Positions 26,057 through 35,732 of a stretch of DNA of 64,000 nucleotides are shown piece after piece. The stretch is from positions 1-64,000 of the forward strand of contig JADZBD010000023.1 in assembly GCA_020852255.1 (NCBI GenBank), given 5' to 3'. A program made the position numbers and the translations under genes. This stretch comes from Bacteroidia bacterium (GTDB lineage Bacteria; Bacteroidota; Bacteroidia; JADZBD01). The notes beneath the pieces are model-generated. The model was not told where the DNA came from, made no database searches, and worked only from the letters and a program-made list of their open reading frames with translations. The number at the start of each line of letters is the position of its first letter. Within the stretch, counting starts at the first letter, position 1.

Positions 26057-26095
26057 AAAAAGCCCGGTTCCGAAGGAAGCCGGGCTTTTTCTTTT
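26057..26095 (-). terminator. Strong intrinsic terminator after the subtilase gene
   Basis: AAAAAGCCCGG (26057-26067) pairs with CCGGGCTTTTT (26080-26090). An inner TTCC/GGAA extends the stem. A and T runs flank both sides, so it can stop transcription from either direction. Confidence 0.92.
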
Positions 26096-26109
26096 ACCAG
26101 GTGGTACGT

Positions 26110-28971
26110 TTATTTGCTGATCACGACCTTCTGCACAACCTTTTCTCCTCCTGCTGTTAGTTCAATAAAGTAAGTACCGTTAGGTATATTCCGTGTGTCT
26201 ACCTTGAACAGATGCTTTCCGGACGCAAGATTTTCATCTGCCACCACCATTACTTCCTGTCCGATCACATTGAACATTTTGAGCGTGGCCTGGCTGTTCT
26301 CAGGTATGTTAACGTTCAGATAAAGTTCCTGTCCTGCAGGATTCGGGAACGCTCCCACACTCAGCTGATTTTGCAACGCCAGAAGGTGAGAACCGGTGAG
26401 GATACCATCGTAGGTTACCTGCGCGTTGGAGGCACTGTTGGAAAGATCCGTAAGATTGTCTCCTGCCAGCAGTGCAAATGCAACCACCACCGAATCACCG
26501 GGAGCGATGCTGAAGGGGCCGGAGGAAACGCAATCCATTACGTCATTTCCGTTTCCTGTGGTTCCCGCCTGTGCTCTTTGTGTAGAAAGCACGGTGTATT
26601 TTTCGCCCGTGTCAAATGCAGGTGTTCCGGCGGTAGGGTCTATGCCTCCTCCTCCTCCTGCGATGTTATCTACTGCGTAGTGCACGAAAGGAGCTGTTGT
26701 AGTAAGAAGTTTTGTTCCTGCATACAATCCGTTTGTTTGCGTGCTGTATACGTAGCCCAGCCTCAGTGAGGTGTTCTGGTTGGCCTTGTTCAGGGAATAA
26801 TTCATAACATCCCAGTCGGTAATAATACCGCAGTAAAGATTGCTGACGGCTGTGCTATTTGTGTTCTTGAGCACATACTCTACAATCACATATTTTGTAT
26901 TGCCCGGCGTTGTCCATGCCCATCCCTTATGGTGTGTTTGGATGCCAATGGGTGAGGGGGCTACTGCGTCGTTGAAACGGCCGTCCACATCAAAAGCGGA
27001 TACCTGTGAAGGCACTACCTGGTATACGCGCAGGAGCGTGGCATTGTCCACGTCCATGCTGGCACCACCGCGGAACATGTCAGAAACTTTCGTGTTGGAA
27101 CTTCCGAGCATCATGGACGACTCATACATCAGGTTGGAATCAAGATACTGGAACCCGAGTCCCTGCTGCTGTCCGTCGGCATTATATCCTATTCTTCCGC
27201 GGGAAGTAATAGTGGTTTTAATGTCGTTGACAGTAATATTGATGTAATCCACATTCAGGGTGAGGTTGAAATATATTACTGTGCTCCAGGGTGCATCGCT
27301 GATGGTGAGTGTGAAAGGTACAATAGCGTTGGTAGGACAACTGGGCAGAATTTTAATTTCAAACGGATCTCCTGAATTCGGATTTGTTCCCAGCGTAGCA
27401 AGTGCTCCGATAGGGTAAGATGCGTCGAGGATCTGGACATCACTGGAAGTAGTTGCCAATGTGGCGGTGGTAGCCGAACTAACCGAAGAAAGCATATTGG
27501 TGAAAGTTCCGGTTAAACGTACCGTGTCATTCGTGATGAAAATATCATCGTTATTATCTGTGAGAACCTGACTGAGGTAGAGAACGGATTTAAGATTGGA
27601 CATGGTCATCGCATTTCCGAGATCAATCCGTCCGGTTCCCAACTTATTAATATAGGAACCGTTGGCAGGAATGGAATAGATATTGTCCGTAGTGGCTTTC
27701 AGGTGTTCTCCTACCTGGAGCGCGTTGTACGACATAAACTGGGACTGAATGATCCCGCAGGCTCCCGCAGCAACCGGAGAGGCCATAGATGTTCCGCTCA
27801 TGCCACCATAGGTGTTACCAGGCAGAGTGGAGGTAATGTTATTGCCGGGGGCAGATACGTCTACGCTGTAATTGTAGTTGGAGAAACTGGCTTTAACATC
27901 GCTGGAATTATTTGTGGCTGCCACACTGATAACATAGTTCAGGGAAGATGGGTAGAACATCTGATCCAGATTGTTATTTCCGGCAGCAGCAACAACCAGA
28001 GCATCCTTATTGATGGTAACATAATCTATCACCAGCTGTTCCATAGGTCCTCCTCCGGTTCCGCCCCAGGAACAGTTAATGATGGCACAACCATGATCCG
28101 CGGCATAGGTAATTCCCTGATAGGCGGCCACAAGTGCGCCACTGGCATCAGCAATTTTAACAGGCAGAAATTTGCAGTTGAATCCTGTAGAGGAAACACC
28201 TACACTGTTGTTAGTTTGTGCCGCAGCGCATCCGGATACGTGAACACCGTGGTTATTGGCCTGCCAGGTAGGATCGTTGTCGTTCATACCCACATCCCAT
28301 CCGCGGTAGTTGTCCACGTATCCGTCTCCGTCATCGTCGGATCCGTTGATCGGATCGGCTGTGTTATACTTAATTTGGTTGGTAAGATCCTGGTGATTAA
28401 GATCCGTTCCGGTGTCAGTGATACCAATCACAACATTGGTATTGCCCTGCTGAGTATTCCAACCGGTCACCGCATCCATTCTGGTGGTTCCGAAAATGGC
28501 AGATTGGTACTGAGGATCATTCGGGGTGAAGGTGGTCTTTGGGATATAATAGGGCTGAACAAATTCGAACATGCCCAGACTGTAAAGCATATTCACCATT
28601 TCTTCCACCGATTGGCCGGAGGTGTATTTCAGCGTATAAACTGTGGTGAGGTCCACCAGTTTTAATCCCATGTTATTGTACTCCCGGTCCGGAGACTTTA
28701 CCATTGGAAACATCTTTTGCAAATCAGACGCTCCTATGTTCTGGAAGGTGAAATCCAGTGAGGAAAAGTTAATGATCGCGTTGGGCTGGCAGTTTTGTTT
28801 GAACTCCGGCTTCACTTTAATGATAACCGTTTTTGCCATGTAATCTTCAGCGGTCACATAAGGTGACATTGCGAAGTAACGCTTTGTTGGTTTTGGCAGT
28901 GTGTTTCCGCCTGCAAAAGTCAGGGCGGAAAACATCAGGGCTGCAGGGAAAAGGAGAATAGATCTTTTCAT
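26110..28971 (-). CDS. S8 subtilisin-like serine protease with T9SS type A sorting domain
   Basis: 953-aa secreted protease. Signal peptide residues 1-20; an N-terminal propeptide-like region (about 40-145, VQPYYIPKTTF); a subtilase domain with catalytic Asp186 (VIGITDTGTD), His241 (NNHGVHVSG) and Ser394 (SGTSMASPVAAG), plus the oxyanion Asn331 in AAAGNN; a large beta-rich region (about 460-860); and a C-terminal T9SS type A domain with FPNPAGQELYLNV and NGTYFIELTAGGEKVVQKVVI. It contains an Asp-rich SDDDGDGYVDNY stretch that may bind calcium. Probably cell-surface or extracellular protein degradation. Good promoter upstream and strong terminator downstream, so monocistronic. Confidence 0.94.
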   Translation of the reverse strand: MKRSILLFPAALMFSALTFAGGNTLPKPTKRYFAMSPYVTAEDYMAKTVIIKVKPEFKQNCQPNAIINFSSLDFTFQNIGASDLQKMFPMVKSPDREYNNMGLKLVDLTTVYTLKYTSGQSVEEMVNMLYSLGMFEFVQPYYIPKTTFTPNDPQYQSAIFGTTRMDAVTGWNTQQGNTNVVIGITDTGTDLNHQDLTNQIKYNTADPINGSDDDGDGYVDNYRGWDVGMNDNDPTWQANNHGVHVSGCAAAQTNNSVGVSSTGFNCKFLPVKIADASGALVAAYQGITYAADHGCAIINCSWGGTGGGPMEQLVIDYVTINKDALVVAAAGNNNLDQMFYPSSLNYVISVAATNNSSDVKASFSNYNYSVDVSAPGNNITSTLPGNTYGGMSGTSMASPVAAGACGIIQSQFMSYNALQVGEHLKATTDNIYSIPANGSYINKLGTGRIDLGNAMTMSNLKSVLYLSQVLTDNNDDIFITNDTVRLTGTFTNMLSSVSSATTATLATTSSDVQILDASYPIGALATLGTNPNSGDPFEIKILPSCPTNAIVPFTLTISDAPWSTVIYFNLTLNVDYINITVNDIKTTITSRGRIGYNADGQQQGLGFQYLDSNLMYESSMMLGSSNTKVSDMFRGGASMDVDNATLLRVYQVVPSQVSAFDVDGRFNDAVAPSPIGIQTHHKGWAWTTPGNTKYVIVEYVLKNTNSTAVSNLYCGIITDWDVMNYSLNKANQNTSLRLGYVYSTQTNGLYAGTKLLTTTAPFVHYAVDNIAGGGGGIDPTAGTPAFDTGEKYTVLSTQRAQAGTTGNGNDVMDCVSSGPFSIAPGDSVVVAFALLAGDNLTDLSNSASNAQVTYDGILTGSHLLALQNQLSVGAFPNPAGQELYLNVNIPENSQATLKMFNVIGQEVMVVADENLASGKHLFKVDTRNIPNGTYFIELTAGGEKVVQKVVISK

Positions 28972-29008
28972 GGTGGTTTGGTTTGGTCCTCAGTGGTTTT
29001 GAGAACTG

Positions 29009-29039
29009 CCAAGATAGAAAAACCGCACATACATTCAAA
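29009..29039 (-). promoter_or_regulatory. Promoter of the subtilase gene
   Basis: Minus strand: TTTG (29036-29039), a 19-base spacer, then TATCTTGG (29009-29016). This is the best-spaced -33/-7 pair in the window, with one mismatch in the -7 element. Leader of about 35 bases to the ATG at 28971. Confidence 0.6.
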
Positions 29040-29065
29040 TAGGGTGACGTGAGAATTATTATTAC

Positions 29066-29512
29066 TCATTCACATTCCGGAATTTCCTTAAGAAACTCAA
29101 AACCAGCACTTTCCCAGCTTATCCGGCAACAGAAATGTTCTATACCATTGGTTATTACAAGTAGGGGGACTTTTAACGTCATATTATACCGGGCCGTTTG
29201 ATCAAAAGCGGCCTGGGTGATCCTGATCTCCGGTGCCTTACATTCAACAATCATCTCGGGTGTTCCGCTCCGGTTATAATACACTATATCGCACCGGCGC
29301 TGCATCCCATTGAGTAGAATCTGTTTTTCAACAGCCAGTCTGGATCCTGGGTAACCTTTAATATCAGTCAGGTAACGAATGATGTTTTGTCTGACCCATT
29401 CTTCCGGGGTGAGAGCCACATTTTTTTTTCGGATGGGATCAAAAATAACGAGGGCACCCGCTGTTTTGGTGATCCGGTGTTCAAAAGCCGGTAGATTAAG
29501 TTCCGGAAGCAT
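29066..29512 (-). CDS. Small HsdR-N-like PD-(D/E)XK nuclease-fold protein
   Basis: 148-aa protein resembling the N-terminal nuclease domain of type I restriction subunit HsdR (HSDR_N_2). Candidate metal site: Glu62, Asp75 (RRCDIVYY) and Glu90-Cys91-Lys92 (MIVECKAPE), which is the D-x(n)-ExK pattern. It lacks the helicase and other HsdR domains, and no HsdM or HsdS is nearby, so it is not a restriction system. Its start is 28 bases from the divergent holA start. Frequent next to holA in Bacteroidota to my knowledge, which hints at a role in DNA maintenance. Nuclease activity is inference. Confidence 0.78.
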   Translation of the reverse strand: MLPELNLPAFEHRITKTAGALVIFDPIRKKNVALTPEEWVRQNIIRYLTDIKGYPGSRLAVEKQILLNGMQRRCDIVYYNRSGTPEMIVECKAPEIRITQAAFDQTARYNMTLKVPLLVITNGIEHFCCRISWESAGFEFLKEIPECE

Positions 29513-29525
29513 CAGGCAAGATAAT

Positions 29526-29533
29526 TATTTTTG
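29526..29533 (+). promoter_or_regulatory. Putative -7 element of holA
   Basis: TATTTTTG matches TAnnTTTG and ends 7 bases before the holA ATG, inside the 28-base divergent gap. The -33 region would lie within the 5' end of the nuclease-like gene. Confidence 0.4.
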
Positions 29534-29540
29534 AAGCCTC

Positions 29541-30608
29541 ATGAGTGATTTCAATTCCATTGCCGCAGACCTCAAAGCCAGGAAGTTCAAACCGGTGTAT
29601 TTCCTGACCGGGGAAGAGACCTATTATATTGACCTGCTGGCGGAGCAGTTTGAGAAAAAGGTATTGGAGGAGTCGGAAAGGGAATTTAATCTGACAGTAT
29701 TGTATGGCAACGAAGCAGATATTCCCCGCATTCTGTCGGAAGCCAAACGTTTCCCGATGATGGGAGACTACACTGTAGTGATAGTGAAGGAAGCCCAGCA
29801 TATCCGGGCACTGAGCCGGTCTGAAAAACTGGAGGAAGACAACGGTGCCGGCGAGGAGGAGAAAAAGAAGGGGGGGGGAGCGGTCGCATTGCTGCAAACG
29901 TATGTTGAGCATCCGCAGCTGCAGACGATCCTGGTTTTCTGTTATAAATATAAGAAGCTGGACAAGCGTACCTCCCTCTACAAATCATTGCAAAAGCACG
30001 GAGTATTGTTCGAAGCCGGGAAGATGTACGACGATAAACTGCCAGGATGGATCACTGATTATTTTAAGAAGGCAGGATACGGAACGGATCCAAAAGCCGC
30101 CGTGCTGATGGCGGAGTATCTGGGGAATGATCTCGCGAAGATTGCAAACGAAGCCGGAAAGCTGATGATCAATATCCCGCCCGGTTCAACCATCTCGCCG
30201 GATCACATTCAGCATTTTATTGGCATCAGTAAAGAGTATAATTCCTTTGAGCTCAATGGGGCTCTTTCAAAAAAGGATGTGCTCAGGGCTAACCGGATCG
30301 TGAACCATTTTTCCGCAAACCCGAAGGACAATCCGCTGATAATGGTGATATCTACTTTGTTCGGGCATTTTAATAAGGTACTGACATATCATCATCTTCC
30401 GGACAAATCAAAAGCAGCGGCGGAGCTGAAAGTGAACCCTTTTTTTGTGCGGGAATATGAAGCCGCCGCGCGGAATTATTCCTTACGCAAAACCGAGGAG
30501 ATCATGGGATACCTGCGGGAGTATGATCTGAGATCAAAAGGATATTTAACCGGCCAGGCAGGGGAGGGAGAACTACTGAAGGAACTCGTCTTTAAGATAC
30601 TGCACTAA
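29541..30608 (+). CDS. holA: DNA polymerase III subunit delta
   Basis: 355-aa clamp-loader subunit that opens the beta clamp. Opening: FKPVYFLTGEETYYIDLLAEQFEKKVL; then ATPase-like fold with FPMMGDYTVVIVKEAQHIR; a lid region (AEYLGNDLAKIANEAGKLMI); and a C-terminal collar (NPFFVREYEAAARNYS). A run of nine G (29870-29878) encodes part of a charged KKKGGG loop after EEDNGAGEEE. The frame stays open through it, but the tract is a slippage or sequencing risk. Divergent from the nuclease-like gene. Length is normal. Confidence 0.92.
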   Translation: MSDFNSIAADLKARKFKPVYFLTGEETYYIDLLAEQFEKKVLEESEREFNLTVLYGNEADIPRILSEAKRFPMMGDYTVVIVKEAQHIRALSRSEKLEEDNGAGEEEKKKGGGAVALLQTYVEHPQLQTILVFCYKYKKLDKRTSLYKSLQKHGVLFEAGKMYDDKLPGWITDYFKKAGYGTDPKAAVLMAEYLGNDLAKIANEAGKLMINIPPGSTISPDHIQHFIGISKEYNSFELNGALSKKDVLRANRIVNHFSANPKDNPLIMVISTLFGHFNKVLTYHHLPDKSKAAAELKVNPFFVREYEAAARNYSLRKTEEIMGYLREYDLRSKGYLTGQAGEGELLKELVFKILH

Positions 30609-30728
30609 AGGTGAAAGCAGGAGCAGTGTCCTTTGATGGAAGAAGAAAATAGTACGGCAAGGCCTGAAAATGAGCCGGTTCCTGACGGGAGAATATGACA
30701 GGCGGTGGATAAAGTTTAACTTTATTAG

Positions 30729-30736
30729 TATCTTTG
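30729..30736 (+). promoter_or_regulatory. Putative -7 element of the second TonB receptor
   Basis: TATCTTTG, perfect match to TAnnTTTG, 37 bases before the ATG at 30774. The remaining gap 30609-30728 shows no terminator or other feature. Confidence 0.45.
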
Positions 30737-30773
30737 AGGTTCACAACATCCCTCTTACCAGTATAGTACCTGT

Positions 30774-33119
30774 ATGAAGTATATTACGGCGGCGCTTCTG
30801 GGGATTTTGCTCCCCATTGCAGTCTTTTCACAGCAAACGGCGACCCTAAGAGGGTTTGTGTATGACAAAGCGAACGGAGAACCTATTCCCTCCGTTAATA
30901 TCCAGCTCAGAGGAACAAAAATTCACGTGATGACCGATGTGAACGGATTTTATTCCGTTTCAGGTCTCCAGCCCGGCAGCTATACGCTCGTGGCCAGTTT
31001 CATAGGATATGATACAATCCGGATTACCGTCAGCCTTAAGCCCGGTGATATCGTTAGCAAGAAGATTTATCTGTCGGAATCCGCCACATTGCTCGGAGAT
31101 GTTGATATTACGGCGCAGCAGGAGCAGAAGACCAAAGAGGTTAATATCTCGATCATTCCCGTTACCGTGGAAGATATTAACCGCGTTCCCTCCGTTGGCG
31201 GAGAACCGGATATTGCCCAGTACCTCCAGATTCTGCCCGGGGTTAATTTTACAGGCGATCAGGGGGGGCAACTCTATATAAGGGGTGGAACACCTGTGCA
31301 AAACAAGGTGATTCTTGATGGAATGACAGTGTACAATCCTTTTCATTCTATTGGCCTCTTTTCGGTATTCGATGCTGACATTATCCGTTCGGCCGATGTT
31401 TATACCGGTGGCTTCAATGCCAAATTCGGCGGGCGGATATCTTCTATTATGGATATCACCACCCGCGACGGGAACAAAAAACGCTTCGCCGGAAAGGTTA
31501 GCGCTTCACCGTTTATCGGAAAAGCGCTGCTTGAAGGTCCTTTGAAAAAGCAAACAGAGGAAGGCGGAAGTTCTTCGTACCTGATTTCCTGCAAGTCCTC
31601 CTACCTCGACAGGAGTTCCAAATTGTTTTACACTTATATCGACGAGAAAGGATTGCCGTATAATTTTCTGGACCTCTACGGTAAAACCTCGTTTCACTCC
31701 GCCACCGGTTCTAAACTCAATCTGTACGGCTTTAGCTTTAACGATCATGTCAAGTATCAGCATGTGACAGATCTTAAGTGGGGAGCGTTGGGAGGCGGTT
31801 CCAATTTTGTGCTTGTTCCCAGCAATTCACCACTGCTGATTGAGGGCGCGGTGGCCTATTCCGATTATGAAATCGTGATGACAGAGGGCGACAGTTTGCC
31901 CCGATCATCCAAAATCAAAGGATTCAATATGGGAACCGACTTCTCTTATTACCGAGGAAATAATGAGATTAAATATGGCGTTGAGGTGAATTATTTTACA
32001 ACCGACTTCGACTTCTATAATGCGGTACACCGCCACATTGAGCAGAAAGAAAACACAACGGAATTATCCGGATTTGTTAAAGCAAAGCTGATCACTTCGA
32101 ACAAGAAACTGATTTTTGAACCCAGCATCCGGCTGCATTACTATGCCGCCCTCCGTGATTTCTCGCCCGAACCGCGTCTTGGAATGAAATACAATATCAC
32201 CGATAAGCTACGCGCGAAATTTGCCGGCGGGTTTTATTCTCAGAACCTTATTTCTGCAACAAGCGACAGGGATGTGGTAAATCTTTTTTATGGATTCTTG
32301 TCCGGCTCCGATAACCTGCAGGACAATTTTACAAATGAAAACGGAGAGGTGGAGCAAGTGAAGCATCACCTTCAGAAGGCATGGCATGCCATCGGTGGAA
32401 TAGAGATCGATGTGCACAAGCGCGTGGATGTGAACATCGAGTTTTACTGGAAACAATTTACTCAGCTGACTAACATCAACCGGAATAAACTCTTTGATGA
32501 CGATGAGCAGCATGCGGATATATCAGATCAGCTCAAGAAAGATTTCATTATTGAAACTGGGGTGGCCAAAGGGGCAGATATTCTGATAAAATATGATTAC
32601 AAGCGTCTTTACATATGGGCAGTGTATTCCCTGGGATTTGTAGAGCGCTGGGACGGCATTGTTTCTTATACGCCGCATTTCGACCGACGGCACAACGTAA
32701 ATCTGGTGGTCGCTTACCAGTGGGGAAAGGACCGCGATTGGGAATTCGACGCAAGGTGGAATTATGGGTCGGGCTTTCCTTTTACACAAACTGCCGGATT
32801 CTACGAGAACATTGTTTTCAACGGAGGAATTAATACTAATTACACCAATACCAACTACGATCCCAGCAATCCGCAATCGAACAGTCAGTTAGGAATCCTT
32901 TATGGAGACCTGAATGCCGCCCGTCTGCCTTATTATCACCGCCTGGACATCACGATCAAGAAGAAATTTGAGATCTCGGAGCATTCTACCATCGAGGCCT
33001 CCGCCGGAGCAACAAATGTTTACGACCGGGCCAATATTTTCTACTTTGACAGGGTTCGGTTCACACGGGTAAACCAATTGCCTATTTTACCCAGTGTATC
33101 CATGAATTGGTCGTTTTAG
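30774..33119 (+). CDS. TonB-dependent receptor with carboxypeptidase-like N-terminal domain
   Basis: 781-aa outer-membrane receptor. Signal peptide (MKYITAALLGILLPIAVFSQ); CarboxypepD_reg-like domain (TLRGFVYDKANGEPIPSVNIQLRGTK, about 24-105); plug domain with LPGVNFTGDQGGQLYIRGGTPVQNKVILDGMTVYNP and NAKFGGRISSIMDI; then the barrel, ending in VSMNWSF with a C-terminal Phe. Similar in layout to the receptor at 12568 but clearly a separate paralogue. No DUF4249, SusD or other obvious partner follows; rpoD is 108 bases on. Ligand unknown. Confidence 0.93.
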   Translation: MKYITAALLGILLPIAVFSQQTATLRGFVYDKANGEPIPSVNIQLRGTKIHVMTDVNGFYSVSGLQPGSYTLVASFIGYDTIRITVSLKPGDIVSKKIYLSESATLLGDVDITAQQEQKTKEVNISIIPVTVEDINRVPSVGGEPDIAQYLQILPGVNFTGDQGGQLYIRGGTPVQNKVILDGMTVYNPFHSIGLFSVFDADIIRSADVYTGGFNAKFGGRISSIMDITTRDGNKKRFAGKVSASPFIGKALLEGPLKKQTEEGGSSSYLISCKSSYLDRSSKLFYTYIDEKGLPYNFLDLYGKTSFHSATGSKLNLYGFSFNDHVKYQHVTDLKWGALGGGSNFVLVPSNSPLLIEGAVAYSDYEIVMTEGDSLPRSSKIKGFNMGTDFSYYRGNNEIKYGVEVNYFTTDFDFYNAVHRHIEQKENTTELSGFVKAKLITSNKKLIFEPSIRLHYYAALRDFSPEPRLGMKYNITDKLRAKFAGGFYSQNLISATSDRDVVNLFYGFLSGSDNLQDNFTNENGEVEQVKHHLQKAWHAIGGIEIDVHKRVDVNIEFYWKQFTQLTNINRNKLFDDDEQHADISDQLKKDFIIETGVAKGADILIKYDYKRLYIWAVYSLGFVERWDGIVSYTPHFDRRHNVNLVVAYQWGKDRDWEFDARWNYGSGFPFTQTAGFYENIVFNGGINTNYTNTNYDPSNPQSNSQLGILYGDLNAARLPYYHRLDITIKKKFEISEHSTIEASAGATNVYDRANIFYFDRVRFTRVNQLPILPSVSMNWSF

Positions 33120-33227
33120 ACCTCGGATTCGTCTTAACTTGTTAATAATCTGAATTTTCCGGCATTTTTTCGCAACCCCGGAAGGGGATGCTTCGTATAA
33201 GAGTGCAAACCAAAGCACGGCGTTCTT

Positions 33228-34097
33228 ATGAGGCAGTTAAAAATCACGAAGCAAGTCACCAACCGGGAAACCGCGTCCCTCGACAAGTATTTGCAGGAGA
33301 TCGGTAAAATGGAGTTGATAACTGCAGATGAGGAAGTGGAGTTAGCCCGTCGAATTAAACAGGGTGACCAACTTGCACTTGAAAAGCTCACGAAGGCTAA
33401 TCTTCGGTTTGTGATCTCGGTTTCGAAGCAATATCAGAATCAGGGACTGAGTCTGCCAGATCTTATTAACGAGGGAAACCTTGGACTCATAAAAGCGGCT
33501 CAGCGTTTTGATGAAACCCGCGGGTTCAAGTTTATTTCATATGCCGTTTGGTGGATCCGCCAGAGCATTCTGCAGGCATTGGCCGAACAGTCAAGGATCG
33601 TACGCCTTCCCCTGAATAAAATCGGATCACTGAATAAGATCAATAAAACATTTGCCCGACTGGAGCAGGAGTATGAGCGGGAGCCGAGTGCCGAGGAAAT
33701 CGCCAAGGCCCTGGAGTTGACCGAAACGGATGTAAAAGAGGGCATGAAGAATAACGGAAGACACGTGAGCATGGATGCGCCGATCACTTCCTCCGACGAC
33801 AGTGCCAGTACGATGTACGAACTGATGGAGAATCAGGATACTCCCAGCCCGGAGAATACCTTGCTGAATGAGAGCTTGCGCAGGGAAATTGAGCGGGCAC
33901 TGAATACACTTACACAGCGGGAAGCGGATGTTGTCCGACTTTATTTCGGTCTTAACGGAGAACATGCCCTTTCACTGGAAGAGATCGGTGAAAAATTCGA
34001 CCTTACCCGTGAACGGGTCCGGCAAATCAAAGAAAAAGCAGTCCGCCGGTTAAAACATACCTCGAGGAGCAAATTGCTGAAAGCATACCTGGGCTGA
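33228..34097 (+). CDS. rpoD: Primary RNA polymerase sigma factor (short Bacteroidota type)
   Basis: 289-aa sigma-70. It lacks region 1.1, as Bacteroidota primary sigma factors do. Region 1.2 ([27 protein letters not shown]); region 2 with [38 protein letters not shown] and the -10 reading helix [17 protein letters not shown]; region 3; and region 4 with [16 protein letters not shown] and the helix-turn-helix [18 protein letters not shown]. It should recognise the TTTG/TAnnTTTG promoters seen across the window. Followed by its own terminator. Confidence 0.95.
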   Translation: MRQLKITKQVTNRETASLDKYLQEIGKMELITADEEVELARRIKQGDQLALEKLTKANLRFVISVSKQYQNQGLSLPDLINEGNLGLIKAAQRFDETRGFKFISYAVWWIRQSILQALAEQSRIVRLPLNKIGSLNKINKTFARLEQEYEREPSAEEIAKALELTETDVKEGMKNNGRHVSMDAPITSSDDSASTMYELMENQDTPSPENTLLNESLRREIERALNTLTQREADVVRLYFGLNGEHALSLEEIGEKFDLTRERVRQIKEKAVRRLKHTSRSKLLKAYLG

Positions 34098-34122
34098 TGA
34101 ATTTGGGTTAATTTGGTTTGGG

Positions 34123-34150
34123 AAAGCCCCGGCGGAAGCCGGGGTTTTTT
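34123..34150 (+). terminator. Intrinsic terminator of rpoD
   Basis: CCCCGG (34127-34132) and CCGGGG (34139-34144) with loop CGGAAG, followed by six T. It ends 19 bases before the rpe ATG. Confidence 0.88.
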
Positions 34151-34168
34151 GTTAATTTTACAATCAAT

Positions 34169-34822
34169 ATGAAAGCTCCCATTATTTCCCCTTCATTGCT
34201 TTCAGCGGACTTCGGAAACCTGCAACGGGATATCGACATGGTGAACGGAAGCAGTGCAGATTGGTTCCATGTAGACATTATGGACGGGGTGTTTGTGCCG
34301 AATATCTCCTTTGGTTTTCCTGTATTAAATGCCATCCGAAAGCATGCTACGAAGCCGCTGGATGTGCATCTGATGATCGCGGATGCGGATAAGTACCTCC
34401 AGGCATTCCGTGATGCCGGCGCCGCGAATCTCTCTGTTCATATTGAAGCATGTTCTCATCTTCACCGTACAATTCAGGAGATACGCTCTCTCGGAATGAA
34501 AGCCGGTGTGGCTATTAATCCCCACACGCCTGTGAGTAGCCTTGAATCGATCCTCAGCGAGCTGGATCTGGTGATTGTAATGAGTGTAAATCCGGGCTTC
34601 GGCGGACAAAAATTTATTGATTCAACGTTTAAGAAAGTCAGCGTACTGCGCGAAATGATCAAAGTCTCCGGATCAAAGGCACTCATAGAAGTAGATGGTG
34701 GAGTGAGCCTGGAAAATGCACCGCTGCTCCTGAAAGCGGGGGCCGATGCGCTGGTAGCCGGTAATACCGTTTTTGCCTCGGCCGACCCTGTGAAGACGAT
34801 CGGGGCTCTAAAGTCGTCCTGA
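34169..34822 (+). CDS. rpe: Ribulose-phosphate 3-epimerase
   Basis: 217-aa TIM-barrel enzyme that interconverts ribulose-5-phosphate and xylulose-5-phosphate in the pentose phosphate pathway. The start at 34169 (MKAPIISPSLLSADFGNL) is the canonical one. Active-site segments are complete: FHVDIMDGVFVPN, DVHLMI, VNPGFGGQKFI, EVDGGV and VAGNTVF. This complete set is a useful reference for the divergent epimerase-like fusion at 38548. The next gene begins 4 bases after its stop, suggesting an operon with the two hypothetical genes. Confidence 0.96.
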   Translation: MKAPIISPSLLSADFGNLQRDIDMVNGSSADWFHVDIMDGVFVPNISFGFPVLNAIRKHATKPLDVHLMIADADKYLQAFRDAGAANLSVHIEACSHLHRTIQEIRSLGMKAGVAINPHTPVSSLESILSELDLVIVMSVNPGFGGQKFIDSTFKKVSVLREMIKVSGSKALIEVDGGVSLENAPLLLKAGADALVAGNTVFASADPVKTIGALKSS

Positions 34823-34826
34823 CCTC

Positions 34827-35732
34827 ATGCTTCGTTTCCTTACTTACCTGGTATTGTTTCTTCCCTTTGTTCTTACGGCACAACTTCCGGACACAGAGAT
34901 ATGGCTCATCGCACTGGAGGATTCAGCCGGCCGACCCGTACTCCGGCACCCTTTAAATATTACAAGCCGGGTAGGTTATGATAATCAGCCTTCCTTCAGT
35001 CCTGACAGTAAAAGTATCTTCTATTCATCCGTTCAGGATACACAGGCTGATATTTATAAGTATGATATACGGTCGAAGAAAACATCCCGTTTAACTTTTA
35101 CGCCGGAAAGTGAATATTCCCCAACTGTGATGCCCGGTGCGCAGTACTATTCCGTTGTAAGAGTGGAGATGGACTCTACTCAGCGATTATGGAAGTTTCC
35201 TCTCAGTGGAAAGGGTGAACCGGTATTGGTAATGGAAAAGATCAAGGGTGTGGGATATCATGCATGGCTGAAACAGGACAGCGTAGCTGTTTTTCTTCTG
35301 ACGGAGCCCTTCAGCCTGCAAACTTGCCACACCGGAAAGCAGGAGTTAAAGTTTATCTCTGCCAATCCGGGACGGGCCTTTGCGCGTTTGCCCATGTTCA
35401 ATTTTATTTACCTGGAAAAACAAAATTCACAAAGTATTCCGGATACCATTCACCTGTATTCTTCTGCTTCCGGAAAAGTCTATGCCAATATCCCGGCGCT
35501 CAGCGGTGCGGAAGATTTTGCTGTTGTTACATTCTGGGATGAAAAGAAAAATCCTTTTAACGCGGTATTCATGTGCAGCGGGTCGGTTGTCTATATGCAG
35601 TGGATCGGAGAAAAAAGTAAGAAGTGGCTTCCTGTGGGAGACCTTTCCGGGATGGGGATTAGCCATATTACCCGGGTAGCCGTGAGCCCCGACCGAAAGT
35701 GGATCGCAGTTGTATCGAATCATAAGAAATGA
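34827..35732 (+). CDS. Exported TolB/PD40-like beta-propeller protein
   Basis: 301-aa protein with signal peptide (MLRFLTYLVLFLPFVLTAQ). One clear PD40-type blade: QPSFSPDSKSIFYSSVQDTQADIYKYDIRSKKTSRLT, followed by a second YSPTVMPGAQYYSVVRV. A final HITRVAVSPDRKWIAVVSNHKK repeats the pattern, so a WD40-like propeller is likely. No sorting domain or lipobox, so probably periplasmic. It overlaps the next gene by four bases (ATGA) and follows rpe by 4. No specific function can be given. Confidence 0.7.
   Translation: MLRFLTYLVLFLPFVLTAQLPDTEIWLIALEDSAGRPVLRHPLNITSRVGYDNQPSFSPDSKSIFYSSVQDTQADIYKYDIRSKKTSRLTFTPESEYSPTVMPGAQYYSVVRVEMDSTQRLWKFPLSGKGEPVLVMEKIKGVGYHAWLKQDSVAVFLLTEPFSLQTCHTGKQELKFISANPGRAFARLPMFNFIYLEKQNSQSIPDTIHLYSSASGKVYANIPALSGAEDFAVVTFWDEKKNPFNAVFMCSGSVVYMQWIGEKSKKWLPVGDLSGMGISHITRVAVSPDRKWIAVVSNHKK

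Noticed and set aside
27703-28665. Open frame of 320 codons opposite the subtilase gene
   Set aside because: Lies over the catalytic domain on the other strand; no signal, domain or start context.
29066-29512. Type I restriction-modification system
   Set aside because: Only an HsdR-N-like nuclease domain is present; helicase, HsdM and HsdS genes are missing.
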